7,343 nucleotides of DNA, taken from NCBI GenBank assembly GCA_051005875.1, contig JBPCIX010000061.1:1-7343 (forward strand). Direction: 5' to 3'. The position numbers were made by a program, and so were the translations under genes. A model generated the notes under the pieces. The model was not told the DNA's origin. It ran no database searches and was given only the letters and a program-made list of their open reading frames with translations. Shown one piece after another: positions 1 through 5,952 of the stretch (positions within the stretch are counted from its first letter, which is position 1; the number at the start of each line of letters is the position of its first letter). Source of the DNA: JBPCIX01 sp051005875 (lineage in GTDB: Bacteria; Actinomycetota; CADDZG01; JAHWKV01).

Positions 1-777
1 GGAGACTATTCTCGCCGCGTTAGAGCGACTTCGAAGGACGAGGTGGGCGATTTGGCACGCGCCTTCAACGCTATGGCGGGGGAGCTGGCCGAAGTTGACC
101 GCATGAGGCGTGACCTCGTGGCCAACGTTTCGCACGAGCTGCGGACCCCAATCAGCGCGCTTCAGGCGGTCCTTGAGAACCTCATCGACGACGTTGAGCC
201 TCCAGACCCCGCAACATTTAGGACGATGTTAAAGCAGGTAGAAAGATTGGGCCGGCTGGTGGAGCAGCTCCTGGACCTTTCGAGACTTGAATCGGGGACG
301 GTCCCTTTCTCCCCACAGCCCTTCAAAGTAAAGGAGCTCCTGGAGCAGGCGGTGAAAGAGTCGAAGCTGAACTCGCCCAATGTCAAGATCGACCTCGACG
401 TCGCCCCAGGCGGACTTGAGGTCGAAGGTGATCCGGAAAGGGTTCACCAGGTAGTCGCCAACCTTCTAGAAAACGCGGTGAGGCACTCACCCGCAAATGG
501 CCAGATCCTGGTAAAGGCCCATGGCAATTCCAGAGGGGTGACGATTGAACTCTCCGATGAGGGTCCCGGGATTCCGGAATCGGACAGGGCCCGCGTGTTC
601 GAGCGCTTTTACCGATCCGACGCGTCCCGGTCTTCCAGCGGAGGAGCGGGGCTCGGGCTTGCGATCGCCAGATGGATCGTAGATTTGCACGGTGGCGAGA
701 TTCGGGCCGAACAAGCCACACCCCATGGGTGCCGAATGGTTGTTTTTTTGCCCAGCCCGGCTGTTTTAGGGCGCTAG
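1..777 (+). CDS. Sensor histidine kinase, C-terminal part (5' end outside window)
   Basis: Membrane-linked sensor kinase of a two-component system; it would autophosphorylate on histidine and pass the phosphate to a response regulator not in this window. The frame is open from base 1, so the true start lies upstream; a GTG at 43 is only an internal codon. Residues 1-32 of the fragment (starting GDYSRRV, with the conserved DEVGDLARAFN stretch) are the end of a HAMP linker. HisKA follows, with the H-box VSHELRTP and phosphoacceptor His at residue 45 (bases 133-135). The HATPase domain has the N-box NLLENAVRH (about residues 154-162), the G1 box DEGPGIP (from 186), the F-box VFERFYR (about 199-205) and the G2 box GAGLGLAIAR (about 215-224). 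The protein ends soon after G2, as is usual, so the C-terminus looks intact. The ligand is unknown because the sensor region is missing. Its stop codon lies in a tandem duplication shared with the convergent neighbour. Confidence 0.95.
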   Translation, partial: GDYSRRVRATSKDEVGDLARAFNAMAGELAEVDRMRRDLVANVSHELRTPISALQAVLENLIDDVEPPDPATFRTMLKQVERLGRLVEQLLDLSRLESGTVPFSPQPFKVKELLEQAVKESKLNSPNVKIDLDVAPGGLEVEGDPERVHQVVANLLENAVRHSPANGQILVKAHGNSRGVTIELSDEGPGIPESDRARVFERFYRSDASRSSSGGAGLGLAIARWIVDLHGGEIRAEQATPHGCRMVVFLPSPAVLGR

Positions 778-876
778 GCCGCTATCCCTGCACGCTCTTG
801 GGCGCAGTTAACTGGCGAGCGACCTGTCTTAGGCAGCTAGCCCTGCACACTCTTGGGCGCAGTTAACTGGCGAGCG
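761..876. repeat. Imperfect tandem duplication across the convergent gene ends
   Basis: Two adjacent copies are visible. Bases 786-821 and 841-876 match at 35 of 36 positions. Bases 761-777 and 824-840 match at about 14 of 17. Copy 1 has about 8 extra bases (778-785) between these blocks; read without that gap, bases 781-821 match 836-876 with two mismatches at a 55-base offset. The first block of copy 1 is the last codons and TAG stop of the histidine kinase. The second block of copy 2 is the last codons of the DUF4235 gene. Each copy holds the 10-bp palindrome CAGTTAACTG (805-814, 860-869). The simplest reading is a local duplication of a compact tail-to-tail junction that left both genes whole. 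No hairpin plus T-run terminator is evident. Confidence 0.85.
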
Positions 877-1091
877 GCTTCGCGGGCCATGCCCACCGCT
901 GCTGCGGTCAGGCCGATCCAGGCAACCTTTCTAGCCATCGACTCTTGTTCGCTCATCTCGGGGAGATCCTGATGAAAGCCCCTGGTCCAAACCTGCTCAA
1001 CCGCCATCAAGGCGAACTTTGCCGCCAAGGCGCCCATGGCCAGGGCTAGGACCTTCCGAGCCAGCCCACCTTTTCTTTCTAAATTCGACAT
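837..1091 (-). CDS. DUF4235 family small membrane protein
   Basis: An 84-residue protein of unknown function that resembles the DUF4235 family, small two-helix membrane proteins found mainly in Actinomycetota. Two hydrophobic segments are visible: about residues 14-32 (VLALAMGALAAKFALMAV) and about 55-75 (VAWIGLTAAAVGMAREAARQL). They are joined by a polar, acidic loop, and the spacing fits the family pattern of a Trp after helix 1 (VEQVW) and an alanine-rich helix 2. Basic residues precede helix 1. ATG at 1089-1091 is supported by a good ribosome binding site, GAAAGGCGG on the minus strand (1096-1104), four bases upstream. It diverges from hom and converges on the histidine kinase. Its last 12 codons and stop are repeated at 782-821 with only synonymous differences. 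Family assignment is from pattern recall, without a profile search; no function can be given. Confidence 0.8.
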   Translation of the reverse strand: MSNLERKGGLARKVLALAMGALAAKFALMAVEQVWTRGFHQDLPEMSEQESMARKVAWIGLTAAAVGMAREAARQLTAPKSVQG

Positions 1092-1129
1092 TGAACCGCC
1101 TTTCTATCAGCCTCAAGTCTACAGACCTA

Positions 1130-1155
1130 TTGCCGGTGTAAAGGGGTGCCGGCAA
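1130..1155. promoter_or_regulatory. Inverted repeat in the divergent hom/DUF4235 intergenic region
   Basis: TTGCCGG at 1130-1136 and CCGGCAA at 1149-1155 are perfect 7-base arms around a 12-base centre; one further G-T pair could form inside. It lies 35 bases upstream of the hom ATG and 38 bases upstream of the DUF4235 start. On the minus strand the centre contains TTTACA (1137-1142), a near-consensus -35, followed after only 15 bases by TAGACT (1116-1121), a weak -10 for the DUF4235 gene. It could therefore be an operator overlapping that promoter, or an RNA hairpin in the hom leader. I found no convincing sigma-70 promoter for hom. The repeat itself is seen directly; any function is inferred. 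Confidence 0.4.
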
Positions 1156-1165
1156 AGGCGGGGCC

Positions 1166-1186
1166 ATGCTCTGCGAAGTAAAGTAG
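1166..1186 (+). CDS. Possible 6-codon upstream ORF before hom
   Basis: ATG at 1166 opens MLCEVK and stops at TAG 1184-1186, four bases before the hom ATG. A purine-rich AAGGCGGGG stretch (1155-1163) lies just upstream and would serve as its ribosome binding site. By contrast, the GGG before hom (1186-1188) is only two bases from the hom ATG, too close to work well. Translation of this mini-ORF could deliver ribosomes to hom by coupling. It holds no run of Thr, Ile or Met codons, so it does not look like a classical amino-acid attenuator peptide. An ORF this short arises easily by chance. Confidence 0.25.
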   Translation: MLCEVK

Positions 1187-1190
1187 GGAA

Positions 1191-2501
1191 ATGGCGGATG
1201 TAATTGCAGTTGGAATGTTGGGGTGCGGAATTGTTGGTTCTGCCGTGGCGCGCCTTCTGGACGACCATGCCGGCGAAATAGCCGAGCGAACCGGCGCCAG
1301 ACTCGAGATTCGCAAAGTAGCCGTGCGAAATCTCGGCAAGGAACGCGACGTGCCGCTGCCTCATGAGTTGTTTACCAACGATCCTGCCGAGGTAACCGGT
1401 GACCCGGAGATCCAAATTCTTATCGAGGTCATGGGAGGAATCGAGCCTGCCCGGACCTTTATGCTCGAAGCCATGCGCTCGGGTAAGCACGTTGTTAGCG
1501 CCAACAAAGAGTTAATCGCCACCTTGGGCCGGGATCTGTTTGATGAGGCCGAGGCTTCGAAGGTTGATCTTTATTTCGAGGCGGCCGTCGCTGGCGCCGT
1601 CCCGATAATCAGGCCCCTGAAGGAGTCTCTCGCAGGCGAGCGCGTGGACCGCATTGTGGGGATCGTCAACGGAACCACCAACTACATTTTGACGAGAATG
1701 AGCGAAAACGGCATGGAATTCGGTGAAGCTCTAGCCGAGGCCGAACGCCTTGGCTTTTCAGAACTTGACCCCACGGCCGACATCGAGGGCTTCGATGCAG
1801 CCGCGAAACTTTCGATCATGGCCAGCATTGTTTTCAATGCCCGGGTTGTGGCCGGAGATGTCTACCGCGAGGGGATTACGAAAGTTACTGCGCGAGATAT
1901 TTCGTTTGCCAAGACCCTCGGTTACACGGTCAAGTTGCTGGCGATTGCCGAACGCATCCAAACAGACGGCGAGGCCGATCAAATCGCAGTCAGAGTGCAC
2001 CCGGCGATGATCCCCGACACCCATCCCTTGGCCTCGGTCCGCGACAACCTAAACGCCGTCTTCGTCGAAGGACCCAACATCGGGGAGTTGATGTTTTACG
2101 GCCGGGGGGCGGGCGGGCCACCTACGAGCACCGCGGTAGTGGGCGACCTTGTGGCGGTGGCTCGCAATATCCTGAGCGGTGGCCGGGGGCCGGGCTGCAC
2201 GTGCTACCACCATGTTGCCCGAATCCGACCTATGGACGACACATCCGGCCAGTACTACATCCTGCTCGAGGTCTTCGACCGGCGGGGGGTCTTGGCTCAG
2301 GTTGCCCAGGCATTCGCCGACAACGACGTAAGCATCAAAAGCCTCTGGCAAGAGGGCCATGGCGCCGAAGCCAGGCTTGTTATGGTCACCCACCGCTCAG
2401 TCGAGCGAAACTTCCAGAAGTTGCTCGGCGCTCTTAACAATCTCGAGTCGGTCGAAGAGATTGCCTCGGCGATGCGGGTGCAGTCTGTGGACGAGGAATG
2501 A
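1191..2501 (+). CDS. hom: Homoserine dehydrogenase
   Basis: Catalyses NAD(P)H-dependent reduction of L-aspartate 4-semialdehyde to L-homoserine in the cytoplasm, the branch point to threonine and methionine. The 436-residue length is normal for the ACT-containing form. The Rossmann motif is GMLGCGIVGSAV (residues 8-19). SANKELIA places the conserved Lys at 106. NGTTNYIL (160-167) is the family signature. ELDPTADIEGFDAAAK (191-206) carries the conserved acidic residues, with Asp202 and Lys206 as the likely catalytic pair. Residues about 355-430, beginning YYILLEVFDRRGVLAQVA, form an ACT domain, the usual site of threonine feedback inhibition; inhibition here is inferred. ATG 1191 is the first possible start, since TAA at 1179-1181 closes the frame upstream, and it sits a few residues before the Rossmann motif as in homologues. 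Its own ribosome binding site is poorly spaced. It is the first gene of the operon and overlaps thrC by 4 bases. Confidence 0.97.
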   Translation: MADVIAVGMLGCGIVGSAVARLLDDHAGEIAERTGARLEIRKVAVRNLGKERDVPLPHELFTNDPAEVTGDPEIQILIEVMGGIEPARTFMLEAMRSGKHVVSANKELIATLGRDLFDEAEASKVDLYFEAAVAGAVPIIRPLKESLAGERVDRIVGIVNGTTNYILTRMSENGMEFGEALAEAERLGFSELDPTADIEGFDAAAKLSIMASIVFNARVVAGDVYREGITKVTARDISFAKTLGYTVKLLAIAERIQTDGEADQIAVRVHPAMIPDTHPLASVRDNLNAVFVEGPNIGELMFYGRGAGGPPTSTAVVGDLVAVARNILSGGRGPGCTCYHHVARIRPMDDTSGQYYILLEVFDRRGVLAQVAQAFADNDVSIKSLWQEGHGAEARLVMVTHRSVERNFQKLLGALNNLESVEEIASAMRVQSVDEE

Positions 2502-3550
2502 GCACGGGTCGCAGAGGGGTCATTACGGAGTACCGGCGATTCCTGCCGGTTACCGATGACACTGAAATTATCACCCTGGGCGAGGGCGGTACCCCGCTCA
2601 TCCATTCCAAGGTTCTGTCGCAAAGGACTAAAACGGAGGTTTTTCTCAAGTACGAGGGATCGAACCCCACCGGATCGTTCAAGGACCGCGGCATGACCAT
2701 GGCTATAACCAAAGCGGTGGAATCGGGGGCAAAAGCCGTTATATGCGCTTCCACCGGGAATACCTCGGCTTCGGCGGCTGCCTACGCCGCTAAGGCGGGA
2801 ATCAACTGCGTGGTTCTTGTCCCGGCAGGGAAAGTCGCCCTTGGCAAGCTTGCGCAAACTCTCATTCACGGCGCGCAGGTTGTCGAGATCAACGGCAACT
2901 TTGACCAGGCTCTTGAAGTGACTCGCAAACTCGAGGGTCCTTATCCGATTACCGTGGTCAACTCAACAAACCCATTCCGCATCGAAGGTCAAAAGACCGG
3001 TGCCTTCGAGATCTGTGATGCACTGGGAACCGCACCGGACTATCACTTCATCCCGGTGGGCAATGCCGGCAATATAACGTCCTACTGGAAGGGCTATCTC
3101 GAATACATGCAGGCGGGAATAATCTCGTCGGCCCCCAAGATGTACGGCTTCGAGGCGATGGGCGCGGCCCCGATAGTCAAGGGCCATCCGGTCGATGATC
3201 CGAGGACCATCGCAACCGCGATCCGTATCGGGAATCCGGCTTCGTGGGACAAGGCGGTTGAGGCCGCCAAGGATTCAGGGGGCGAGATCAGAGCCGTTAC
3301 AGACAAGGCGATTCTCGAGGCTTACCGAATTCTGGCTCGTGAAGGGCTGTTCTCTGAGCTTGCCTCCGCTGCTTCCGTGGCAGGACTGCTTCAGCTTAGC
3401 GACGAAGGCATGCTTGAGCCCGGGAAGACTCTTGTGTGCATCTTGACTGGACACGGACTCAAGGACCCTTCCTGGGCAATTGCCGGAGTACCCAAGCCGT
3501 TGCAAATCGAGCCCCAAATCGATTTGGTCGCTCAGGTCCTCAACCTCTAG
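2498..3550 (+). CDS. thrC: Threonine synthase (PLP-dependent)
   Basis: Converts O-phospho-L-homoserine and water to L-threonine and phosphate, the last step of the pathway, using pyridoxal phosphate. The 350-residue length and the start (RRGVITEYRRFLPV, then LGEGGTPL) are those of the short bacterial threonine synthase class. GSFKDRG (59-65) supplies the PLP Schiff-base Lys62. STGNTSAS (85-92) binds the substrate and cofactor region. GNAGN (188-192) is the glycine-rich loop that holds the PLP phosphate. ILTGHGLKD near the C-terminus is also typical. The ATG overlaps the hom stop as ATGA, with GAGG at 2493-2496 directly upstream, so translation is probably coupled to hom. The gene ends 13 bases before the preferred thrB start. 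No damage is seen and the family is certain. Confidence 0.97.
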   Translation: MSTGRRGVITEYRRFLPVTDDTEIITLGEGGTPLIHSKVLSQRTKTEVFLKYEGSNPTGSFKDRGMTMAITKAVESGAKAVICASTGNTSASAAAYAAKAGINCVVLVPAGKVALGKLAQTLIHGAQVVEINGNFDQALEVTRKLEGPYPITVVNSTNPFRIEGQKTGAFEICDALGTAPDYHFIPVGNAGNITSYWKGYLEYMQAGIISSAPKMYGFEAMGAAPIVKGHPVDDPRTIATAIRIGNPASWDKAVEAAKDSGGEIRAVTDKAILEAYRILAREGLFSELASAASVAGLLQLSDEGMLEPGKTLVCILTGHGLKDPSWAIAGVPKPLQIEPQIDLVAQVLNL

Positions 3551-3563
3551 TGCGCTAACCCAC

Positions 3564-4442
3564 TTGGCTCATAGTGCCGAGGTGTCCGTTCCGGCCACCG
3601 TTGCCAATCTTGGACCAGGCTTCGATTGCTTGGGAGTCGCCGTTGGGCTGGAGTTAAGGGCTAAATTTTCAGAGGCGGCTCAATCGGAAATTTCGGGCAA
3701 GGGCCGTCACCGGTCTGTGGCCGATAGCCTGATCCACAAAGCCTTCCAGGCGGCATTCGCAAAGGCCGGCATCGACCCGCCCCAAGTTCGGATCGAGATT
3801 GTGGAGAATTATCCGTCGGCGCGCGGACTGGGGGCCAGCGCGTCGGCCATTGTCTCGGGTCTGTTGGGGGCAAAGATACTCGGCGGCTTGCCGCTCGAGG
3901 ACAGCGCCCTCGCCGAGGTTGCAGTCCAAATAGAGGGCCACCCCGACAATGTCCTGCCTGCCCTTTTCGGTGGATTGATTTTGAGCATCGGTAGGGACTG
4001 GATTAGGTTCGAGCCGACCGAGGCTCTGTCGCCGCTTATTCTGGTTTCGGGAAAGGCTTTCAAGACCGAGTCCGCCCGGCGGGCAATTCCCACGACCATC
4101 TCTCGGACCGACGCCGTTTCGAACGCCGGCGCGGTTGCTGCGTTGGTAGCCATCCTTTCAGGTAAAACGGATGCAAAGCAGCTGATGGCGGCGACCGAGG
4201 ACCGGCTGCACCAGCCGGCGCGCCTTCCGCTCATGCCCGAAACCAACGCTGTCTACGGCGCTCTTCGCGAGCGAGGGATCGCAGTCGCTCTGTCGGGCGC
4301 CGGGCCTTCTCTTATCTGCATTGTGGAATCTGCGGCTCTGGCCGAGACTGCCGGAACCGTCGGCGGCTTGCTGCCTGAAGGATGGTCCATGCTGCAGCCA
4401 GGCTGGAACATGACCGGCGCGCTGGGCGAACTGGCTTATTGA
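3564..4442 (+). CDS. thrB: Homoserine kinase (GHMP family)
   Basis: Phosphorylates L-homoserine with ATP to O-phospho-L-homoserine, the substrate of the adjacent threonine synthase. It has all three GHMP-kinase motifs: PATVANLGPGFD near the N-terminus (residues 10-21), the ATP-binding loop GLGASAS (88-94) and SGAGPS near the C-terminus (244-249). From TTG 3564 it has 292 residues, within the usual range. There is no ATG near the expected N-terminus. TTG 3564 gives nine residues before PATVANLG, like many homologues; GTG 3582 would give three. Neither has a good ribosome binding site, so re-initiation after the thrC stop (3548-3550) is likely. The open frame extends back into thrC to a TTG at 3480, but those codons do not look like family sequence. 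Its stop TGA overlaps the TTG of the next gene. Confidence 0.94.
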   Translation: MAHSAEVSVPATVANLGPGFDCLGVAVGLELRAKFSEAAQSEISGKGRHRSVADSLIHKAFQAAFAKAGIDPPQVRIEIVENYPSARGLGASASAIVSGLLGAKILGGLPLEDSALAEVAVQIEGHPDNVLPALFGGLILSIGRDWIRFEPTEALSPLILVSGKAFKTESARRAIPTTISRTDAVSNAGAVAALVAILSGKTDAKQLMAATEDRLHQPARLPLMPETNAVYGALRERGIAVALSGAGPSLICIVESAALAETAGTVGGLLPEGWSMLQPGWNMTGALGELAY

Positions 4443-5782
4443 GCCCGTCCAACGCCTCGATTGTTCTTGTCGATGGGGAGCACTACCCGGCCGTCGTGGC
4501 CAGGGCGATCGCGGAGCTTAAAGCGAGCGGGGAACATCCCGTTCTTGCCCTCATGGTTGGCGGAAAAGAGAAACTTGGCCAAGCCGACGCTGATCTGGGC
4601 ATCCCTGTTGAAATAGCAGGGTTGGACCGCGAGGCCGCTCTCGCCGGCGCCATCGAGCGGACCGGCGTCAAAATTGTCTACGACATGTCCGACGAGCCAG
4701 TGCTCGGTTATGTCGCGCGCTGCCGCTTGGCTTCAGTGGCCATATGGAAAGGGGCGGTCTACAAAGGAGCAGACTTCGAGTTTTCTCCACCGGCGAGGCC
4801 AAGCCTGGCCCAAGGCCCCTCAGTCGCTGTTTTCGGCACAGGGAAAAGATGCGGAAAGACCTCGATAGCAGGAGCAGCGGCAAGAGCATTTAAGACCGCC
4901 GGCCTTCAGCCGGTGACTGTGGCCATGGGCAGGGGCGGCCCTGCCGAGCCTGAAGTGCTGAAGGAAGGTGTTGACCTTAGTCCCCAGGCCCTTTATGAGT
5001 TTGTAAAGCAAGGCCGGCACGCTGCCAGCGATTACATAGAAGATGCATTGACAGCGAGGATTCCGACCGTTGGAGCATGGAGGGCAGGCGGCGGATTGGC
5101 AGGGGCGCCGGGTTTTGGAAATTACGAGGCGGCTCTAAGGGTCGCCGGGGGACTGCGCCCCGGAATCCTGATACTTGAAGGTAGCGGATCTGCCATTCCG
5201 CCGGTTCGGTCCGGCGCGGGTGTGTTGGCGGTTGACGCTCGAATTGACCCCGGCCTTGTATGCGGTTACTTCGGCCTGTATCGAATCTTGCTTAGCGACC
5301 TGATTGTGCTTACAATGTGTGAGCAATCGGTCGATGATAGGCATTTGTCTGATATCGAGCGGTGCATAGCAAGCTGCACACTCAACCAACCCACTTTGAT
5401 TCGAACCGTTTTTCGTCCGTTCCCCTTAGGAGAAATTTCTAACAAAAAGGTGTGGTTTGCTACGACAGCGGCCGAGGAAGCCTCGAATGTCTTGAAGCAC
5501 CACCTGGAAAGCCGGTACGGCGCCAGGGTAGTTGGAATGACCCATGCTCTAGCGGACCGGCCTCAGCTTCTCGAAGATTTAAAGGGTGCTGCGGGCGCGG
5601 ATGCCCTGGTGGTTGAACTAAAAGCTGCAGCTGTGGACCTAGTGACGAGGTGGGGGATAGAACACGAGGTAGAGGTGATTTACTCCGACAACAGGCCGGT
5701 CGTTGTAGGCAAGCAAGGGTCTTTCGACCCCGAAGTCATGGAAGTCGCGGAACTTGCGCAGAATCGTTTTGAATCTCGTTAG
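4439..5782 (+). CDS. cpgS: Cyclic 2,3-diphosphoglycerate synthetase family protein
   Basis: Homologue of the enzyme that closes 2,3-diphosphoglycerate to the cyclic form with ATP. In methanogens such as Methanothermus fervidus the product is a thermoprotectant and phosphate store; relatives occur in some deep Actinomycetota with unproven function. The start IVLVDGEHYP (residues 8-17) with VGGKEKL soon after is characteristic. YDMSDEPVLGY and GADFEF follow in the N-terminal half. The P-loop is GTGKRCGKTS (133-142), and the C-terminal region contains VELKAAAVDLVTRW and SDNRPVVVG. The length of 447 residues is near the roughly 460 I recall for the methanogen enzyme. The frame also contains an ATG at 4382, but that stretch is the thrB C-terminus read out of frame. 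TTG 4439, overlapping the thrB stop as TTGA, puts the conserved VDGEHYP where expected and implies coupling. Family fairly sure, activity unproven. No 2-phosphoglycerate kinase is in the window. Confidence 0.82.
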   Translation: MSPSNASIVLVDGEHYPAVVARAIAELKASGEHPVLALMVGGKEKLGQADADLGIPVEIAGLDREAALAGAIERTGVKIVYDMSDEPVLGYVARCRLASVAIWKGAVYKGADFEFSPPARPSLAQGPSVAVFGTGKRCGKTSIAGAAARAFKTAGLQPVTVAMGRGGPAEPEVLKEGVDLSPQALYEFVKQGRHAASDYIEDALTARIPTVGAWRAGGGLAGAPGFGNYEAALRVAGGLRPGILILEGSGSAIPPVRSGAGVLAVDARIDPGLVCGYFGLYRILLSDLIVLTMCEQSVDDRHLSDIERCIASCTLNQPTLIRTVFRPFPLGEISNKKVWFATTAAEEASNVLKHHLESRYGARVVGMTHALADRPQLLEDLKGAAGADALVVELKAAAVDLVTRWGIEHEVEVIYSDNRPVVVGKQGSFDPEVMEVAELAQNRFESR

Positions 5783-5842
5783 GACATGTGAAAATGAAAT
5801 TGAGATACAATTGTTTTGACACGAGCGCAAATGGAGTATTCA
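5781..5842 (+). promoter_or_regulatory. Candidate promoter elements upstream of rho
   Basis: Two overlapping sets are visible in this AT-rich stretch. TACAAT (5806-5811) matches the -10 consensus at five of six bases, with a weak -35 AGGACA (5781-5786) after a long 19-base spacer. TTGACA (5816-5821) is a perfect -35, but the best -10 after it, TATTCA (5837-5842), is weak and only 15 bases away. The first would give a leader of about 135 bases and the second about 105. Either would let rho be transcribed apart from the threonine operon. The elements are seen; activity is inferred. Confidence 0.35.
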
Positions 5843-5916
5843 CTGCTCGGCAGATGCGGCCTCAGGCCGATCAAAGTCTCGGGGGTGTTTTTCAAAAAAC
5901 CTCCAGTCATACCTAA
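5794..5916 (+). CDS. Possible 40-codon leader ORF upstream of rho
   Basis: ATG 5794 opens a frame of 40 codons to TAA 5914-5916 (start MKLRYNCFDTSANGVF, end QKTSSHT). AGGA at 5781-5784 lies nine bases upstream, a workable ribosome binding site that straddles the stop of the preceding gene. The ORF fills most of the gap and ends 36 bases before the rho start. I recognise no domain; it has one Cys, no membrane segment and a basic, polar composition. In enterobacteria rho is preceded by a short leader ORF, rhoL, so a positional analogue is conceivable, but there is no evident sequence similarity. An open frame this long in 170 bases can easily be chance. If the TACAAT promoter at 5806 is used alone, the start codon would not be transcribed, so expression would depend on read-through from the operon. 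Confidence 0.25.
   Translation: MKLRYNCFDTSANGVFTARQMRPQADQSLGGVFQKTSSHT
5853..5904 (+). promoter_or_regulatory. Two leader hairpins upstream of rho
   Basis: Hairpin A (5853-5872) pairs GAT with ATC and CGGCC with GGCCG, with one bulged G and a TCA loop, about 8 pairs. Hairpin B (5882-5904) pairs GGGG-GTTTT with AAAAC-CTCC around a TCAA loop, with one bulged T, about 9 pairs. Neither is followed directly by a T-run (the T5 at 5888-5892 is inside hairpin B), so they are not ordinary intrinsic terminators. Their position in the rho 5' leader suggests a role in control of rho, which is autoregulated in several bacteria. This is drawn by eye, without a folding calculation. Confidence 0.4.
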
Positions 5917-5938
5917 GTCAAACAATCCTTAAGAAAAA

Positions 5939-5944
5939 GGAAGG
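5939..5944 (+). promoter_or_regulatory. Ribosome binding site deciding the rho start
   Basis: GGAAGG, within a longer purine stretch from 5931, lies eight bases before GTG 5953, an optimal distance. It is 14 bases from the in-frame ATG 5959, which is too far. A TGA at 5950-5952 closes the frame just upstream, so only these two starts are possible. The spacing favours GTG. Confidence 0.6.
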
Positions 5945-5952
5945 TCTAGTGA

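Noticed and set aside
719..749. Hairpin CACCC-CAT-GGGTG followed by seven T residues at 743-749, as a terminator
   Set aside because: The stem is only five pairs, the T-run begins 12 bases after it, and both lie inside the histidine kinase coding region before its stop.
1092..1190. Threonine/isoleucine attenuator or T-box leader for hom
   Set aside because: The gap is only 99 bases, the one short ORF has no Thr or Ile codons, and there is no T-box sequence or terminator hairpin with a T-run.
2297..2869. A 190-codon minus-strand open frame across the hom/thrC junction
   Set aside because: It is antisense to two certain genes that overlap by four bases, shows no recognisable motif, and such shadow frames are common in GC-rich DNA.
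3809..4246. A 145-codon minus-strand open frame inside thrB
   Set aside because: It is antisense to conserved GHMP kinase motifs and has no domain features of its own.
4382..4438. ATG 4382 as the start of the cpgS-like gene
   Set aside because: It would add 19 residues that are the thrB C-terminal coding sequence in another frame, including an Arg-rich stretch not expected ahead of the conserved VDGEHYP. TTG 4439 fits better.
5853..5892. Intrinsic terminator after the cpgS-like gene
   Set aside because: The hairpin at 5853-5872 is reasonable, but the nearest T-run is 15 bases further on and can pair within a second hairpin, so the pattern does not fit an intrinsic terminator.
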